DNA of 64,000 bases, from positions 3,038,001-3,102,000 of the forward strand of contig NZ_AP024897.1 of the NCBI RefSeq assembly GCF_024529975.1. The letters are read 5' to 3'. This DNA is from Vibrio quintilis (lineage in GTDB: Bacteria > Pseudomonadota > Gammaproteobacteria > Enterobacterales > Vibrionaceae). This document shows, one piece after another, positions 36,036 through 45,004 of the stretch. Position 1 is the first letter of the stretch. The number at the start of each line of letters is the position of its first letter. The position numbers and the translations under genes were made by a program. The notes under the pieces were generated by a model that saw only the letters and a list, made by a program, of their open reading frames with translations, was not told the origin of the DNA and ran no database searches.

Positions 36036-37943
36036 GTGAGGGATTTTATTGAAGTAAAAGGACTTTGTATCAGCGCAGAACAGGACCATGGCCCGGTGCA
36101 GATCGTCAACGATGTCAGTTTCTCACTGGAAAAAGGCAAAGTGCTGGCATTGATTGGAGAATCAGGCTCAGGGAAAACCACCATCGCACTATCTCTGATG
36201 GGCTATACCAAACCCGGCTGCGCATTCACTCAGGGAGAAGTCTGGCTGGGAGATGACAACTTATTAACGGCTTCCCCGGCACAGCTTTGCAACTGGCGGG
36301 GAAAACGCGTGACTTATATTGCACAAAGCGCCGCAGCAGCATTCAACCCCGGAAAACGCCTGATCGATCAGGTGATAGAATCGGCTTTACTGCACAATGC
36401 CGGCACCCGCAATCAACTAATTGCCAAAGCCATTAAGCTGTTTAGGGAACTGGCTTTGCCTGAGCCGGAGGAAATCGGCCAGCGCTACCCACATGAGGTT
36501 TCCGGTGGTCAGCTGCAACGCATCATGGCAGCGATGGCGCTGATTGCCGAGCCGGAGCTGGTGATTCTGGATGAACCGACAACCGCACTCGATGTCACCA
36601 CTCAGGTCGAAGTCTTACAGGTATTCCGCAAAGTCGTCCAGCAACGTCAGGTGACGGCTGTTTACGTCTCGCACGATCTGGCCGTGGTGGCTCAGGTCGC
36701 AGATAAAGTGGTGGTGTTAAACCACGGAGAAATTAAAGAAACCAATGATATTGAAACCATTCTGCACGCACCGGCTCATCCTTATACTCAGGAGTTAATG
36801 CAGGCCGCATCACCGGTTCAAAACAATGGTTCTGTCGTGCTGGCAACTGCATCCGATAAGTCTGAACCGAAAAAAGAACCGCTGTTATCCGTCCGTAAAC
36901 TGGTTGCCGGTTACGGCAGACGGAACAAAATGGGAATCCCCGAATTTCCGGTACTGGACGATATCCGCTTCAAACTCTGGCCGGGACAGGCGATCGGCAT
37001 CATTGGTGAATCCGGTTCAGGTAAATCCACGCTGGCAAAAACACTGGTCGGCATGCTGCCCGCCGCGTTGGGAAACATCAAATATCAGGGATCAGAACTA
37101 CCGCCGAAGTTAAGCCAGAGAAGTAAAGAACAGTGCAGGAAAATCCAGCTGGTTTTCCAGAGTGCAGATACCGCCCTGAACCCGAAACACACAGTTCGCC
37201 AGTTACTGGGCCGCCCGTTAAAAACCTATTTTAAGCTGTCCGGTCAGGCACGTAACGCGCGGATTGAAGAGCTAATCAGGCTGGTTCAGCTCCCGAAAGA
37301 TATTATTGATCGCAAACCCTCAGCTCTGTCCGGCGGACAAAAACAGCGGGTTAATTTAGCCAGGGCACTGGCTGCTGAGCCTGACATAATTATCTGTGAT
37401 GAAGTCACCTCTGCGCTCGATACCGTGGTCGGTGCAGCCATACTGGAACTGTTAAATGACCTGAAAGACCGGCTGGGATTTGCCTACCTGTTTATCAGCC
37501 ACGACATGAACAGCGTGAAGTCATTATGTGATGATGTGATCGTGCTTTATAAGGGAACTCAGGTTCAGTCTTCCCCGGTGAACGGGCTGTATCACGGGCC
37601 ACTCCATCCTTATACCGCACTATTGATGGACTCCGTCCCGCAGCTGAGAACCCGTTGGATTCATGAACCAAGAATTGCGACGCAACCGACCGGGACAAAG
37701 GCAGCTTCCGGGCAGCAGGAAATCTGTGCTTTTGTGGAGCGATGTTCCCGAAGCATTGCGGGTTTATGCCCGAATGTGGCCCCCAGCCGCAGAGCAATTC
37801 AAAGACACAGCCATATTTTATGCCACCTTCAGGATGACAAATTACCCACACTTGCCACTCTCACGGCATCCGCTCAGGATGCTGCTGATCAGGGCAATGT
37901 CCATCCTCTGGCAAAACAGAATAATAAGGAACAATACGCATGA
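36036..37943 (+). CDS. Fused dual ABC ATPase (DppD-DppF type)
   Basis: This 635-aa protein holds both nucleotide-binding domains of the importer in one chain, like GsiA and YejF. Domain 1 (about residues 5-265) has Walker A GESGSGKT, signature VSGGQLQR and Walker B LVILDEP. Domain 2 (about 285-545) has Walker A GESGSGKS, signature LSGGQKQR and Walker B IIICDE. Each domain ends in the C-terminal extension of oligopeptide ATPases; the last has cysteines (CAFVERCSRSIAGLCPN) like the Fe-S or metal site seen in some Dpp/Opp ATPases. The start is GTG at 36036 behind AAGGAGG. It overlaps the next gene by 4 bases. Confidence 0.93.
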   Translation: MRDFIEVKGLCISAEQDHGPVQIVNDVSFSLEKGKVLALIGESGSGKTTIALSLMGYTKPGCAFTQGEVWLGDDNLLTASPAQLCNWRGKRVTYIAQSAAAAFNPGKRLIDQVIESALLHNAGTRNQLIAKAIKLFRELALPEPEEIGQRYPHEVSGGQLQRIMAAMALIAEPELVILDEPTTALDVTTQVEVLQVFRKVVQQRQVTAVYVSHDLAVVAQVADKVVVLNHGEIKETNDIETILHAPAHPYTQELMQAASPVQNNGSVVLATASDKSEPKKEPLLSVRKLVAGYGRRNKMGIPEFPVLDDIRFKLWPGQAIGIIGESGSGKSTLAKTLVGMLPAALGNIKYQGSELPPKLSQRSKEQCRKIQLVFQSADTALNPKHTVRQLLGRPLKTYFKLSGQARNARIEELIRLVQLPKDIIDRKPSALSGGQKQRVNLARALAAEPDIIICDEVTSALDTVVGAAILELLNDLKDRLGFAYLFISHDMNSVKSLCDDVIVLYKGTQVQSSPVNGLYHGPLHPYTALLMDSVPQLRTRWIHEPRIATQPTGTKAASGQQEICAFVERCSRSIAGLCPNVAPSRRAIQRHSHILCHLQDDKLPTLATLTASAQDAADQGNVHPLAKQNNKEQYA

Positions 37944-38251
37944 GTGCCAGATTTATCCGGCTGGATGAAACCGACAGGAAAACCGTCACCCTGTGGATCA
38001 ATGGTCAGCAAAGTGAAGCGCTGGAAGGAGACACGATCATGATGGCGATCCTGTGCAACGAATCAACACTGAGAAAAAATGAATTCGGTGATCATGGCCG
38101 CTCCGGCTTTTGCCTGATGAGTGCCTGTCAGGATTGCTGGGTCTGGACTGAGTCTGGCCAGAGAATCCGATCCTGCTCTGCTTATGTCGAAGAAGGCATG
38201 AAAATAGTGACCCAAGAACCGGAGGCAGTATGGAAAGTCCAGGAATCGTAA
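37940..38251 (+). CDS. Small [2Fe-2S] subunit of an opine/HcnA-like dehydrogenase
   Basis: This 103-aa protein has a plant-type ferredoxin fold with the cluster ligands Cys58, Cys63, Cys66 and Cys79 (C-x4-C-x2-C-x12-C). Proteins of this size next to two flavoproteins form the gamma or A subunit of HcnABC (hydrogen cyanide synthase), octopine/nopaline oxidases and D-hydroxyproline dehydrogenase, where the cluster passes electrons between flavins. It overlaps the ATPase stop by 4 bases and the next flavoprotein start by 22 bases, so the complex is probably made in step with the transporter. Confidence 0.87.
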   Translation: MSARFIRLDETDRKTVTLWINGQQSEALEGDTIMMAILCNESTLRKNEFGDHGRSGFCLMSACQDCWVWTESGQRIRSCSAYVEEGMKIVTQEPEAVWKVQES

Positions 38252-39621
38252 TTATAGGGGCAGGGCCAGCCGGAATCCGGTGTGCAGAAATACTGGTTAA
38301 ACATGGTATCAGACCGGTTGTTATTGATGAACAACCCCGCTCCGGTGGCCAGATTTATAAGCGCCAGCCTCAGCCTTTTCAACGTTCTTATCAAAAGCTT
38401 TATGGCAGTGAGTACCAAAAAGCACAAGCAGTGCATCAGACTTTCGACCAGTTGCAACACGATATCGACTATTATCCGGAAACCAGTGTCTGGGCGATTC
38501 ACGATAAAACCCTTTATGCGCACCAACATGCCAACCCGGTTGAAATCCGTTTCGACTTCCTGATTTTATGCACCGGCGCGACAGACCGGGTACTGCCGGT
38601 TGAGGGTTGGGAACAGGCAGGTACCTATTCTCTCGGCGGCGCTCAGATTGCACTAAAACATCAGGCCTGCGCCATTGGCCATCAGGTTGCCTTTACCGGC
38701 ACGGGTCCGCTGCTCTATCTCGTGGCTTATCAGTACCTCAAAGCCGGAGCAACCATTGCGGGTGTTTACGATACATCCGGCTTTGCTTCCCGGCTGAAAG
38801 CCATGGATAAACTGCTGATGAAACCCTATGCGTTATGGCAGGGGCTGAAGATGATTGGTGCCCTGAAACGGGCTAAGGTGCCGGTCCATACCGGCGTTAC
38901 CCCGGAAAAAATCACCGGAGAAGGTGAAGTGACCGGGCTGGAAGTCAAACTGCGCAATGGTCAGCGCCGTCATGTGGCCTGCGATGCAGTCGCGCTTGGT
39001 TTTCATATCAAACCGGAAACACAGCTGGCCGATTTGGCCGGATGTGAATTCAGTTATGACACACAAAGTCAGCTGTGGCTTCCCGATGTTGATCAGCAGG
39101 GACGAACGTCTGTTCCCCATGTCTTTTGTGCCGGAGACGGATGCCGGATTCTCGGCGCGGATGCCGCAGAACTCTCAGGCAAACTTGTAGCCTTCACGGT
39201 ACTGGAGCAAACCCGCAGTCTGAACCACCAGCAGAAAAAACAGCAATCAGGATTACTTGCCCGTTTCCGGCGAATGAAACGCTTCGGCGATGGATTACTC
39301 AAAGCCTTTCCGTGGCCGGCACACCTGATTGATCAGCTTAGTGATAAAGCCGTGGTCTGCCGCTGTGAAATGATCACAAAGGCCGAGGTCAAACTGAGCG
39401 TTCGCGAAAAAGAAGCCACGGAAGTCAACCGATCCAAGTCATTCAGCCGGGTCGGTATGGGACGCTGCCAGGGACGCTATTGTGCCCATGTGAATGCACA
39501 CATTATTGCAAAAGAACATCATCACGTTCCCGAAACCGGCGGGCGCCAGCGCTCTCAGGCACCAGTGAAACCCATTCCGGTTAATGTATACACCGAAACA
39601 TCCGGGGAAACTCACCCGTAA
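38230..39621 (+). CDS. HcnB/OoxA-like FAD-NAD(P)-type dehydrogenase subunit with BFD-type [2Fe-2S] domain
   Basis: This 463-aa flavoprotein starts with the dinucleotide motif VIIGAGPAGIRCAEIL and a GGQIYKR signature. A second Rossmann region lies around residues 145-180 (VAFTGTGPLLYLVAYQYLKAGA). The C-terminus carries a BFD-like [2Fe-2S] site: Cys377 and Cys379 in VVCRCE, Cys413 and Cys418 in GRCQGRYC. This is the layout of HcnB, OoxA/NoxA and sarcosine-oxidase alpha-like subunits. A GGAGG lies before the ATG, inside the end of the small [2Fe-2S] gene. Confidence 0.9.
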   Translation: MESPGIVIIGAGPAGIRCAEILVKHGIRPVVIDEQPRSGGQIYKRQPQPFQRSYQKLYGSEYQKAQAVHQTFDQLQHDIDYYPETSVWAIHDKTLYAHQHANPVEIRFDFLILCTGATDRVLPVEGWEQAGTYSLGGAQIALKHQACAIGHQVAFTGTGPLLYLVAYQYLKAGATIAGVYDTSGFASRLKAMDKLLMKPYALWQGLKMIGALKRAKVPVHTGVTPEKITGEGEVTGLEVKLRNGQRRHVACDAVALGFHIKPETQLADLAGCEFSYDTQSQLWLPDVDQQGRTSVPHVFCAGDGCRILGADAAELSGKLVAFTVLEQTRSLNHQQKKQQSGLLARFRRMKRFGDGLLKAFPWPAHLIDQLSDKAVVCRCEMITKAEVKLSVREKEATEVNRSKSFSRVGMGRCQGRYCAHVNAHIIAKEHHHVPETGGRQRSQAPVKPIPVNVYTETSGETHP

Positions 39622-39640
39622 ACCACAGCGAGAAGAATTT

Positions 39641-40798
39641 ATGGACAGACAGTCAATACCGCAATTCGATGTCATCGTGGTTGGTGGCGGATTTATGGGT
39701 GCCTCAAGTGCTTTTTTTCTGGCGAAAAGAGGCCTGAAAGTTTTACTGCTGGAAAGAGATCGTATCGGACAATATGCCAGCGGGGTGAACTTCGGCAACG
39801 TCCGCCGTCAGGGGCGTCATCTTCAGCAGCTAGAACTGGCCAATCGTTCACGCCGTCTCTGGGATCAGCTCCCGGAGCTGATTGGTGAGGATCTGGAATT
39901 TATTCCCAGCGGCCATATGCGGATTTGTTATAAAGAATCTCAGATAGAAGCACTTGAAAGCTATGCAAACGCTCCGGAAGCCAGGGAACTGGGGCTGGAA
40001 ATACTGACCGGGGATAAACTCCGTCAGCGCTTTCCTTATCTGGGGCCTGAAGTGGTTGCCGGATCTTACGCACCTTATGACGGACATGCCAATCCAAGGC
40101 TGGCTGCACCGGCTTTTGCCAGAGCAGCCAAACGGGCAGGTGCGGTCATCATGGAACAAGTGGAAGTCAGATTAATCGAAAAATCATCATCCGGCTTTAG
40201 TGTCCTGACCAAAGAAGGTGTAGAGTATCGCTCACAGCAGCTTCTGATATCTGCCGGTGCCTGGGGAGAAAAACTATCCGCTCAGATGGGCGAACCCGTT
40301 CCTTTGTATGCCAGAGGACCACAGATGAGCGTGACAGAACCCCTTCCCTACCGTTTCAAAACCGTCATTGGTATCTCTTCTTCTATCGAGGAAGAAATTC
40401 TCTACTTCCGGCAGATTCCCAGAGGCAACATCATTATTGGTGGCTGCCATCGTGCATTGCCGGATATGGAAAAACGCACAGTTCAGTTTGAGCCCAAAGC
40501 GTTAATTTACCAGATGCAGCAGTTACATCGTGTCGTCCCGCAAATCAGCAATATTCATGTCATTCGCAGCTGGAGCGGGATTGAAAGTTATCTTCCCGAT
40601 TCGCTGCCGGTTATGGGGCCAAGTTCGACAACGGAAGGGCTTTATTATGCCTTTGGCTTCTGCGGACACGGGTTTCAGCTGGGTCCGGCAGTCGGCGACG
40701 TGATGGCAGAGCTGATCGCCACCGGTTCAACCGACACTCTGATTGAACCATTTAATATTCAAAGGTTTACCCAAAAAACATTAAAAAGAAGTGCGTAA
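39641..40798 (+). CDS. HcnC/OoxB-like FAD-dependent dehydrogenase subunit (DAO family)
   Basis: This is the catalytic flavoprotein of the three-subunit complex, by analogy with HcnC, OoxB and sarcosine-oxidase beta. It has VIVVGGGFMGASSAFFLAKRG near the N-terminus, an FGNVRRQGR motif after the ASGVN turn, and the FAD-binding GLYYAFGFCGHGFQLGPAVG block near the C-terminus. I chose ATG 39641 (MDRQSIPQFD, 385 aa), with GAGAAG upstream; a longer frame from 39584 would overlap the previous gene. It is the site where the substrate amine would be oxidised. Its stop overlaps the next ATG by 1 base. Confidence 0.88.
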   Translation: MDRQSIPQFDVIVVGGGFMGASSAFFLAKRGLKVLLLERDRIGQYASGVNFGNVRRQGRHLQQLELANRSRRLWDQLPELIGEDLEFIPSGHMRICYKESQIEALESYANAPEARELGLEILTGDKLRQRFPYLGPEVVAGSYAPYDGHANPRLAAPAFARAAKRAGAVIMEQVEVRLIEKSSSGFSVLTKEGVEYRSQQLLISAGAWGEKLSAQMGEPVPLYARGPQMSVTEPLPYRFKTVIGISSSIEEEILYFRQIPRGNIIIGGCHRALPDMEKRTVQFEPKALIYQMQQLHRVVPQISNIHVIRSWSGIESYLPDSLPVMGPSSTTEGLYYAFGFCGHGFQLGPAVGDVMAELIATGSTDTLIEPFNIQRFTQKTLKRSA

Positions 40799-41964
40799 TG
40801 GACACCAAAGAACTCCTCAAACGTTTAATTGCTTTTGCAACCGTTTCATCCGAATCGAATCTGGAATTGATCGACTTCGTGCAAAGCCTGCTGGCAACGA
40901 AAGGGATTCAGTCAGAACTGGTCTTCAATGATGATCATACGAAAGCGGCGATGTTTGCCTCGATCGGCCCGGCAGGTCAACCCGGCCTCCTGCTTTCCGG
41001 ACATTCTGACGTTGTCCCGGTCAAAGGACAAAACTGGCAAACCGACCCGTTTACCGGCACCGAACAAGACGGAAAAATCTATGGCCGCGGCAGTTGTGAC
41101 ATGAAAGGGTTTATCGCCAGTGCGATTCAGATCATGCTGGCATTTGCAGACAAGCCGCTCAGCCGCCCGGTTCACCTTGCGATCAGCTATGATGAAGAAC
41201 TTGGCTGTCTGGGGGTAAAAGATCTGTTGCTCCAGCTGCAACATCTGAAGGTGGAACCTTATCTGTGTATTGTCGGCGAACCGACCAGCATGAACATCGC
41301 CACCGGACACAAGGGCAAAACCTCGTTCAGGACTCATTGCTGCGGCGATGAGGCTCACTCATCTCAGGCGCCGCTGCATACCAACGCCATCTATCTGGCC
41401 TGCGATATTATTGCCCATCTGCGGCAGCTGCAAACCGAACTGATAACATCCGGCGCCAGAGATGAAGCTTACAATATACCGCACTCCACCGTGCATGTCG
41501 GTACGATTGAGGGCGGACGATCCCTGAATATCGTGCCGGGAGAGTGTCAGTTTGTCTTCGAAATACGCCATCTGCCCGGCGATGATATTGACACACATCT
41601 GGAAGCCCTGTTTGCACAGGCAGAAACCATCGTGCAGCAGGCAAGGCAGGCGCATCCGACGACCAGTGCGGCAATTACATTTGATTGCCTGACCCGTTAT
41701 CCGGGACTCGATACCCCGGCAGAACATCCCGCAGTACAGCAGTTGTCGGCACTTTCACCGGCAGGCACCGAAACCCTGAAAGTGGCGTTCGGTTCTGAAG
41801 GCGGACTATTCGCGGAATACTTATCTGCCCCGGTTGTGGTCTGTGGTCCCGGCTCAATCGATCAGGCCCACAAACCCAATGAATTTATCTCCCTGTCTCA
41901 ATTACAACAGTGCGATGACTTATTAAATAAACTCGTACCCGAAATCTGCTTTCAACCGGAGTGA
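40798..41964 (+). CDS. M20-family deacylase, ArgE-like
   Basis: This 388-aa zinc hydrolase is of the M20 family, closest in pattern to acetylornithine deacetylase ArgE. Metal-site motifs are SGHSDVVPV (His-x-Asp), GRGSCDMKGF (bridging aspartate) and the catalytic glutamate pair in YDEELGCLG; GEPTSMNIATGHKG and a late GPGSIDQAHKPNEF with the last histidine complete the set. It would remove an acyl group from an alpha- or omega-amino acid. It lies between the opine-type dehydrogenase and gabD, so in this locus a role in substrate breakdown is more likely than arginine synthesis. Confidence 0.88.
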   Translation: MDTKELLKRLIAFATVSSESNLELIDFVQSLLATKGIQSELVFNDDHTKAAMFASIGPAGQPGLLLSGHSDVVPVKGQNWQTDPFTGTEQDGKIYGRGSCDMKGFIASAIQIMLAFADKPLSRPVHLAISYDEELGCLGVKDLLLQLQHLKVEPYLCIVGEPTSMNIATGHKGKTSFRTHCCGDEAHSSQAPLHTNAIYLACDIIAHLRQLQTELITSGARDEAYNIPHSTVHVGTIEGGRSLNIVPGECQFVFEIRHLPGDDIDTHLEALFAQAETIVQQARQAHPTTSAAITFDCLTRYPGLDTPAEHPAVQQLSALSPAGTETLKVAFGSEGGLFAEYLSAPVVVCGPGSIDQAHKPNEFISLSQLQQCDDLLNKLVPEICFQPE

Positions 41965-41966
41965 AC

Positions 41967-43436
41967 ATGATTAATTCATCCATACAGCAACAATTAAACA
42001 ATCCTTCCCTGTTAACCGATCAGGCATATATCAACGGTCAGTGGCTTTTATCTGATGACGATGCCACGATCGAGGTCATCAACCCGTCGACACAGGAAAT
42101 CATTGCAACGGTTCCGGACCTGACCAGCGCACAAATAACGTCATCCATCGAACTGGCCGATCTGGCCTGGCAAGACTGGAAAAAAACCACAGCAACAGAA
42201 CGTGCCGCAATGTTGATGACATGGTATCAGCTGATGATGGATAATCAGCAGGACCTGGGCCTGATCATGACGCTGGAGCAGGGAAAACCGCTGGCTGAAG
42301 CCACCGGAGAAATCGCCTATGCAGCCAGCTTTATCAAATGGTTTGCCGAAGAAGCCCGCCGGGTTCACGGCGAAACGCTGCAAAACCCGTCTCCGGATCG
42401 TCGATTAATCACCATCAAACAACCTGTGGGTGTCTGTGCGGCAATTACCCCGTGGAACTTTCCGGCAGCGATGATCACCAGAAAATGTGCCCCGGCGATT
42501 GCTGCGGGATGCCCGGTCATCGTCAAACCTGCCGATCTGACACCACTTTCTGCGCTGGCATTAGGTGTTTTGGCTGAGCAGGCGGGCATTCCTGCCGGTA
42601 TCTTCAATGTGATTACCGGCGACGCGGCACGCATTGGTGAAGTACTGACAGCCAGTCCGGTGGTCAGAAAAATTACCTTTACCGGCTCGACCCGTGTCGG
42701 CAGCCTGTTGATGGCACAAAGTGCCCCGACCATTAAACGCCTGAGTCTGGAGCTCGGCGGCAACGCGCCATTTATCGTATTTGAAGATGCGGATATTCAG
42801 CAGGCGGTTGAAGGCGTGATGACCAGTAAGTTCCGTAATGCCGGGCAAACCTGTGTCTGTGCCAACCGGATATTAGTCCACGATGCGGTTTATGATGAAT
42901 TTGCCCGGGCGTTAACTCAGGCGGTCAGCCAGCTGAAAATGGGCGATGGTCTGGAGGAAGGTGTCACCATTGGCCCGCTCATCAACACTGCTGCGGTTGA
43001 AAAAGTCAAACGCCATATTGATGATGCGACCAGCAAAGGCGCCCGGATTATCTCCGGCGAGGTGCCAGACCCGCAATCTCAGTTTGTGACACCGACCATC
43101 TTAACGGAAGTCACGACAGACATGCTGGTAGCCCAGGAAGAAACCTTCGGCCCGCTGGCGCCGCTTTTCCGGTTCAGCTCAGATGAAGAAGCGATCGATA
43201 TCGCCAACAGCACCCCTTATGGCTTAGGCGCCTACTATTACACACAAAATCTTCAGCGGGCATGGCATGTGGGTGAAGCACTTGAATTTGGCATGGTTGG
43301 CCTGAATTCCGGTGTCATTTCCATGGATGCAGCCCCATTCGGTGGTATCAAACTCTCGGGTCTTGGCCGGGAGGGGTCCGGGCTGGGAATTGAAGAATAT
43401 CTGGAAGTGAAATCATGGCATATGGGCGGACTGTAA
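41967..43436 (+). CDS. gabD: Succinate-semialdehyde dehydrogenase (GabD-type)
   Basis: This 489-aa aldehyde dehydrogenase matches the GabD class, which oxidises succinate semialdehyde to succinate. It has ITPWNFPAAMITRKCAPAI, FTGSTRVG, the catalytic glutamate in LELGGNAP and the catalytic cysteine in NAGQTCVCANR. The CVC arrangement fits the redox-sensitive pair known for GabD. I prefer ATG 41967 over the GTG at 41961, because GGAG lies 5 bases before the ATG. It overlaps or abuts the M20 gene. With gabT 188 bases downstream it completes the GABA-to-succinate route. Confidence 0.9.
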   Translation: MINSSIQQQLNNPSLLTDQAYINGQWLLSDDDATIEVINPSTQEIIATVPDLTSAQITSSIELADLAWQDWKKTTATERAAMLMTWYQLMMDNQQDLGLIMTLEQGKPLAEATGEIAYAASFIKWFAEEARRVHGETLQNPSPDRRLITIKQPVGVCAAITPWNFPAAMITRKCAPAIAAGCPVIVKPADLTPLSALALGVLAEQAGIPAGIFNVITGDAARIGEVLTASPVVRKITFTGSTRVGSLLMAQSAPTIKRLSLELGGNAPFIVFEDADIQQAVEGVMTSKFRNAGQTCVCANRILVHDAVYDEFARALTQAVSQLKMGDGLEEGVTIGPLINTAAVEKVKRHIDDATSKGARIISGEVPDPQSQFVTPTILTEVTTDMLVAQEETFGPLAPLFRFSSDEEAIDIANSTPYGLGAYYYTQNLQRAWHVGEALEFGMVGLNSGVISMDAAPFGGIKLSGLGREGSGLGIEEYLEVKSWHMGGL

Positions 43437-43623
43437 AGTCCGCATATCTGATCAATCAACAGCACTTTAGCAGCAGAGTCTTTCATCACCACAAAACCTG
43501 CTGTTTGTTTCATGAAAAACAGTGGAATGTGTATTTAATCACCTTCAATTAAGCGCCCTGCACTGAACAAACATGTTAATTTTTTAAACGGATCAATAGT
43601 TTTCATTACTAAGGAAAGGTCAC

Positions 43624-44922
43624 ATGATGAACTCAGATACTCCCCGCTCAGCCGGTTTGTTAGCTGAAAAACAACAACACGTTCCAAGAGGGCTGGTCAA
43701 TGCACATCCGGTTGTGCTGGACAAAGCAGCCGGAGCTGAACTTTGGGACGTTGATGGCAACCGATATCTGGATTTTGTCGGCGGTATTGGTGTACTGAAT
43801 ATCGGTCATAATCATCCGGCAGTCACCCGGGCTGTACAGGAGCAGTTAACCAAAGTCTCTCACCCCTGCGCACAGGTCACTGTCTATGAACCTTATCTTG
43901 AGGTCGCCAGCAAACTGAATCAGCTGGTTGGAAAAGGCGAACATTACAAAACCGTGCTACTGACATCGGGTGCCGAAGCAGTAGAAAATGCGGTGAAAAT
44001 TGCCCGCGGTTACACCAACCGCCCGGCCGTGATCTCATTTAAAGGTGGCTTTCATGGCAGAACACTGCTTGGCAGCACACTGACGGGAATGAGCGAACCA
44101 TACAAGCAGAACTTTGGCCCGATGGCCGGAGAAATCTATCACGCCACTTATCCCAATGCATTCCGGCAGGTCAGTGTTGAGGATGCTCTCAATTCGATTG
44201 AAGAAATCTTCACCACTCAGGTCACACCTGATCGGGTGGCCGCCATTATTGTTGAATCCGTTCAGGGCGATGGTGGTTTTCTGTCAGCACCCAAGTCCTT
44301 CCTTGAACAGCTCAGAGCACTGACAACCAAACACGGTATCGTGTTAATTCTCGATGAAATTCAGGCCGGGTTCGGCCGGACTGGAAAAATGTTCGGCTAT
44401 GAACACGCAGGGATTCAACCGGATTTGGTGACTACAGCAAAAAGTCTGGCCGGCGGATTCCCGCTTTCAGCAGTTGTCGGTAAAGCCGCGATCATGGATG
44501 GCCCGAAACCCGGCGGTTTAGGTGGTACTTATGGCGGAAATGCTATTGCCTGTGCAGCAGCATCTGCTGTGATTGATCTGTACACCAAAGATGATTCCCT
44601 TCTGTCGCTTGCCCGTCAGCGCGGCCACTTTTTTGAAGAAGGATTAAACGCACTGAAACAAGAGTTTCACCAAATTGCGGATGTACGCGGGACCGGGTTT
44701 ATGCTGGCAATGGAACTCACCGGTAAAGACGATATACCGGAAGAAAATGCCGCACTGACACAGGCACTGATCGATGCATGTCGCGAACAGGGATTACTGG
44801 TGATTAAGTGTGGTACTCAAAGGAATGTCATGCGTTTCCTCCCGCCGGTTAACATCTCTGAAGCGCTTTTGAGTGAAGCACTGGGTATGCTCAAAGAAGC
44901 CTGCAAAAAAGTCTTTGTATAA
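43624..44922 (+). CDS. gabT: 4-aminobutyrate aminotransferase-type enzyme (GabT)
   Basis: This 432-aa class III PLP aminotransferase would move the amino group of GABA or a similar omega-amino acid to 2-oxoglutarate, giving succinate semialdehyde. It has DFVGGIGVLNIGHNHP near the N-terminus, SGAEAVENAVKIAR, FKGGFHGRTLL, the LDEIQAGFGRTGKMF aspartate motif and the PLP lysine in TTAKSLAGGFPL. These fit GabT well, but other omega-transaminases (for example 5-aminovalerate) share them. AAGGAAAGG precedes the ATG. The 187-base gap before it may carry its own promoter. A strong hairpin follows its stop. Confidence 0.9.
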   Translation: MMNSDTPRSAGLLAEKQQHVPRGLVNAHPVVLDKAAGAELWDVDGNRYLDFVGGIGVLNIGHNHPAVTRAVQEQLTKVSHPCAQVTVYEPYLEVASKLNQLVGKGEHYKTVLLTSGAEAVENAVKIARGYTNRPAVISFKGGFHGRTLLGSTLTGMSEPYKQNFGPMAGEIYHATYPNAFRQVSVEDALNSIEEIFTTQVTPDRVAAIIVESVQGDGGFLSAPKSFLEQLRALTTKHGIVLILDEIQAGFGRTGKMFGYEHAGIQPDLVTTAKSLAGGFPLSAVVGKAAIMDGPKPGGLGGTYGGNAIACAAASAVIDLYTKDDSLLSLARQRGHFFEEGLNALKQEFHQIADVRGTGFMLAMELTGKDDIPEENAALTQALIDACREQGLLVIKCGTQRNVMRFLPPVNISEALLSEALGMLKEACKKVFV

Positions 44923-44926
44923 CGGC

Positions 44927-44955
44927 TTATTGGTCTTGCCCGGCAAGACCAATAA
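44927..44955 (+). terminator. Perfect hairpin right after gabT, no U-run
   Basis: TTATTGGTCTTGCC at 44927-44940 and GGCAAGACCAATAA at 44942-44955 are perfect reverse complements. The hairpin begins 5 bases after the gabT stop but lacks a T-run, so it may be a 3'-end stabiliser, weak terminator or operator before the next gene. Confidence 0.6.
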
Positions 44956-45004
44956 TAGTGCAAATGGAACATTTTTGTGCACACATAAGCGGAGGGAATC
45001 GCTG

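Noticed and set aside
37940..40798. Hydrogen cyanide synthase HcnABC
   Set aside because: Subunit layout matches, but the fusion to a peptide-type importer, deacylase and GABA genes fits amino-acid-derivative breakdown better; needs a tree to settle.
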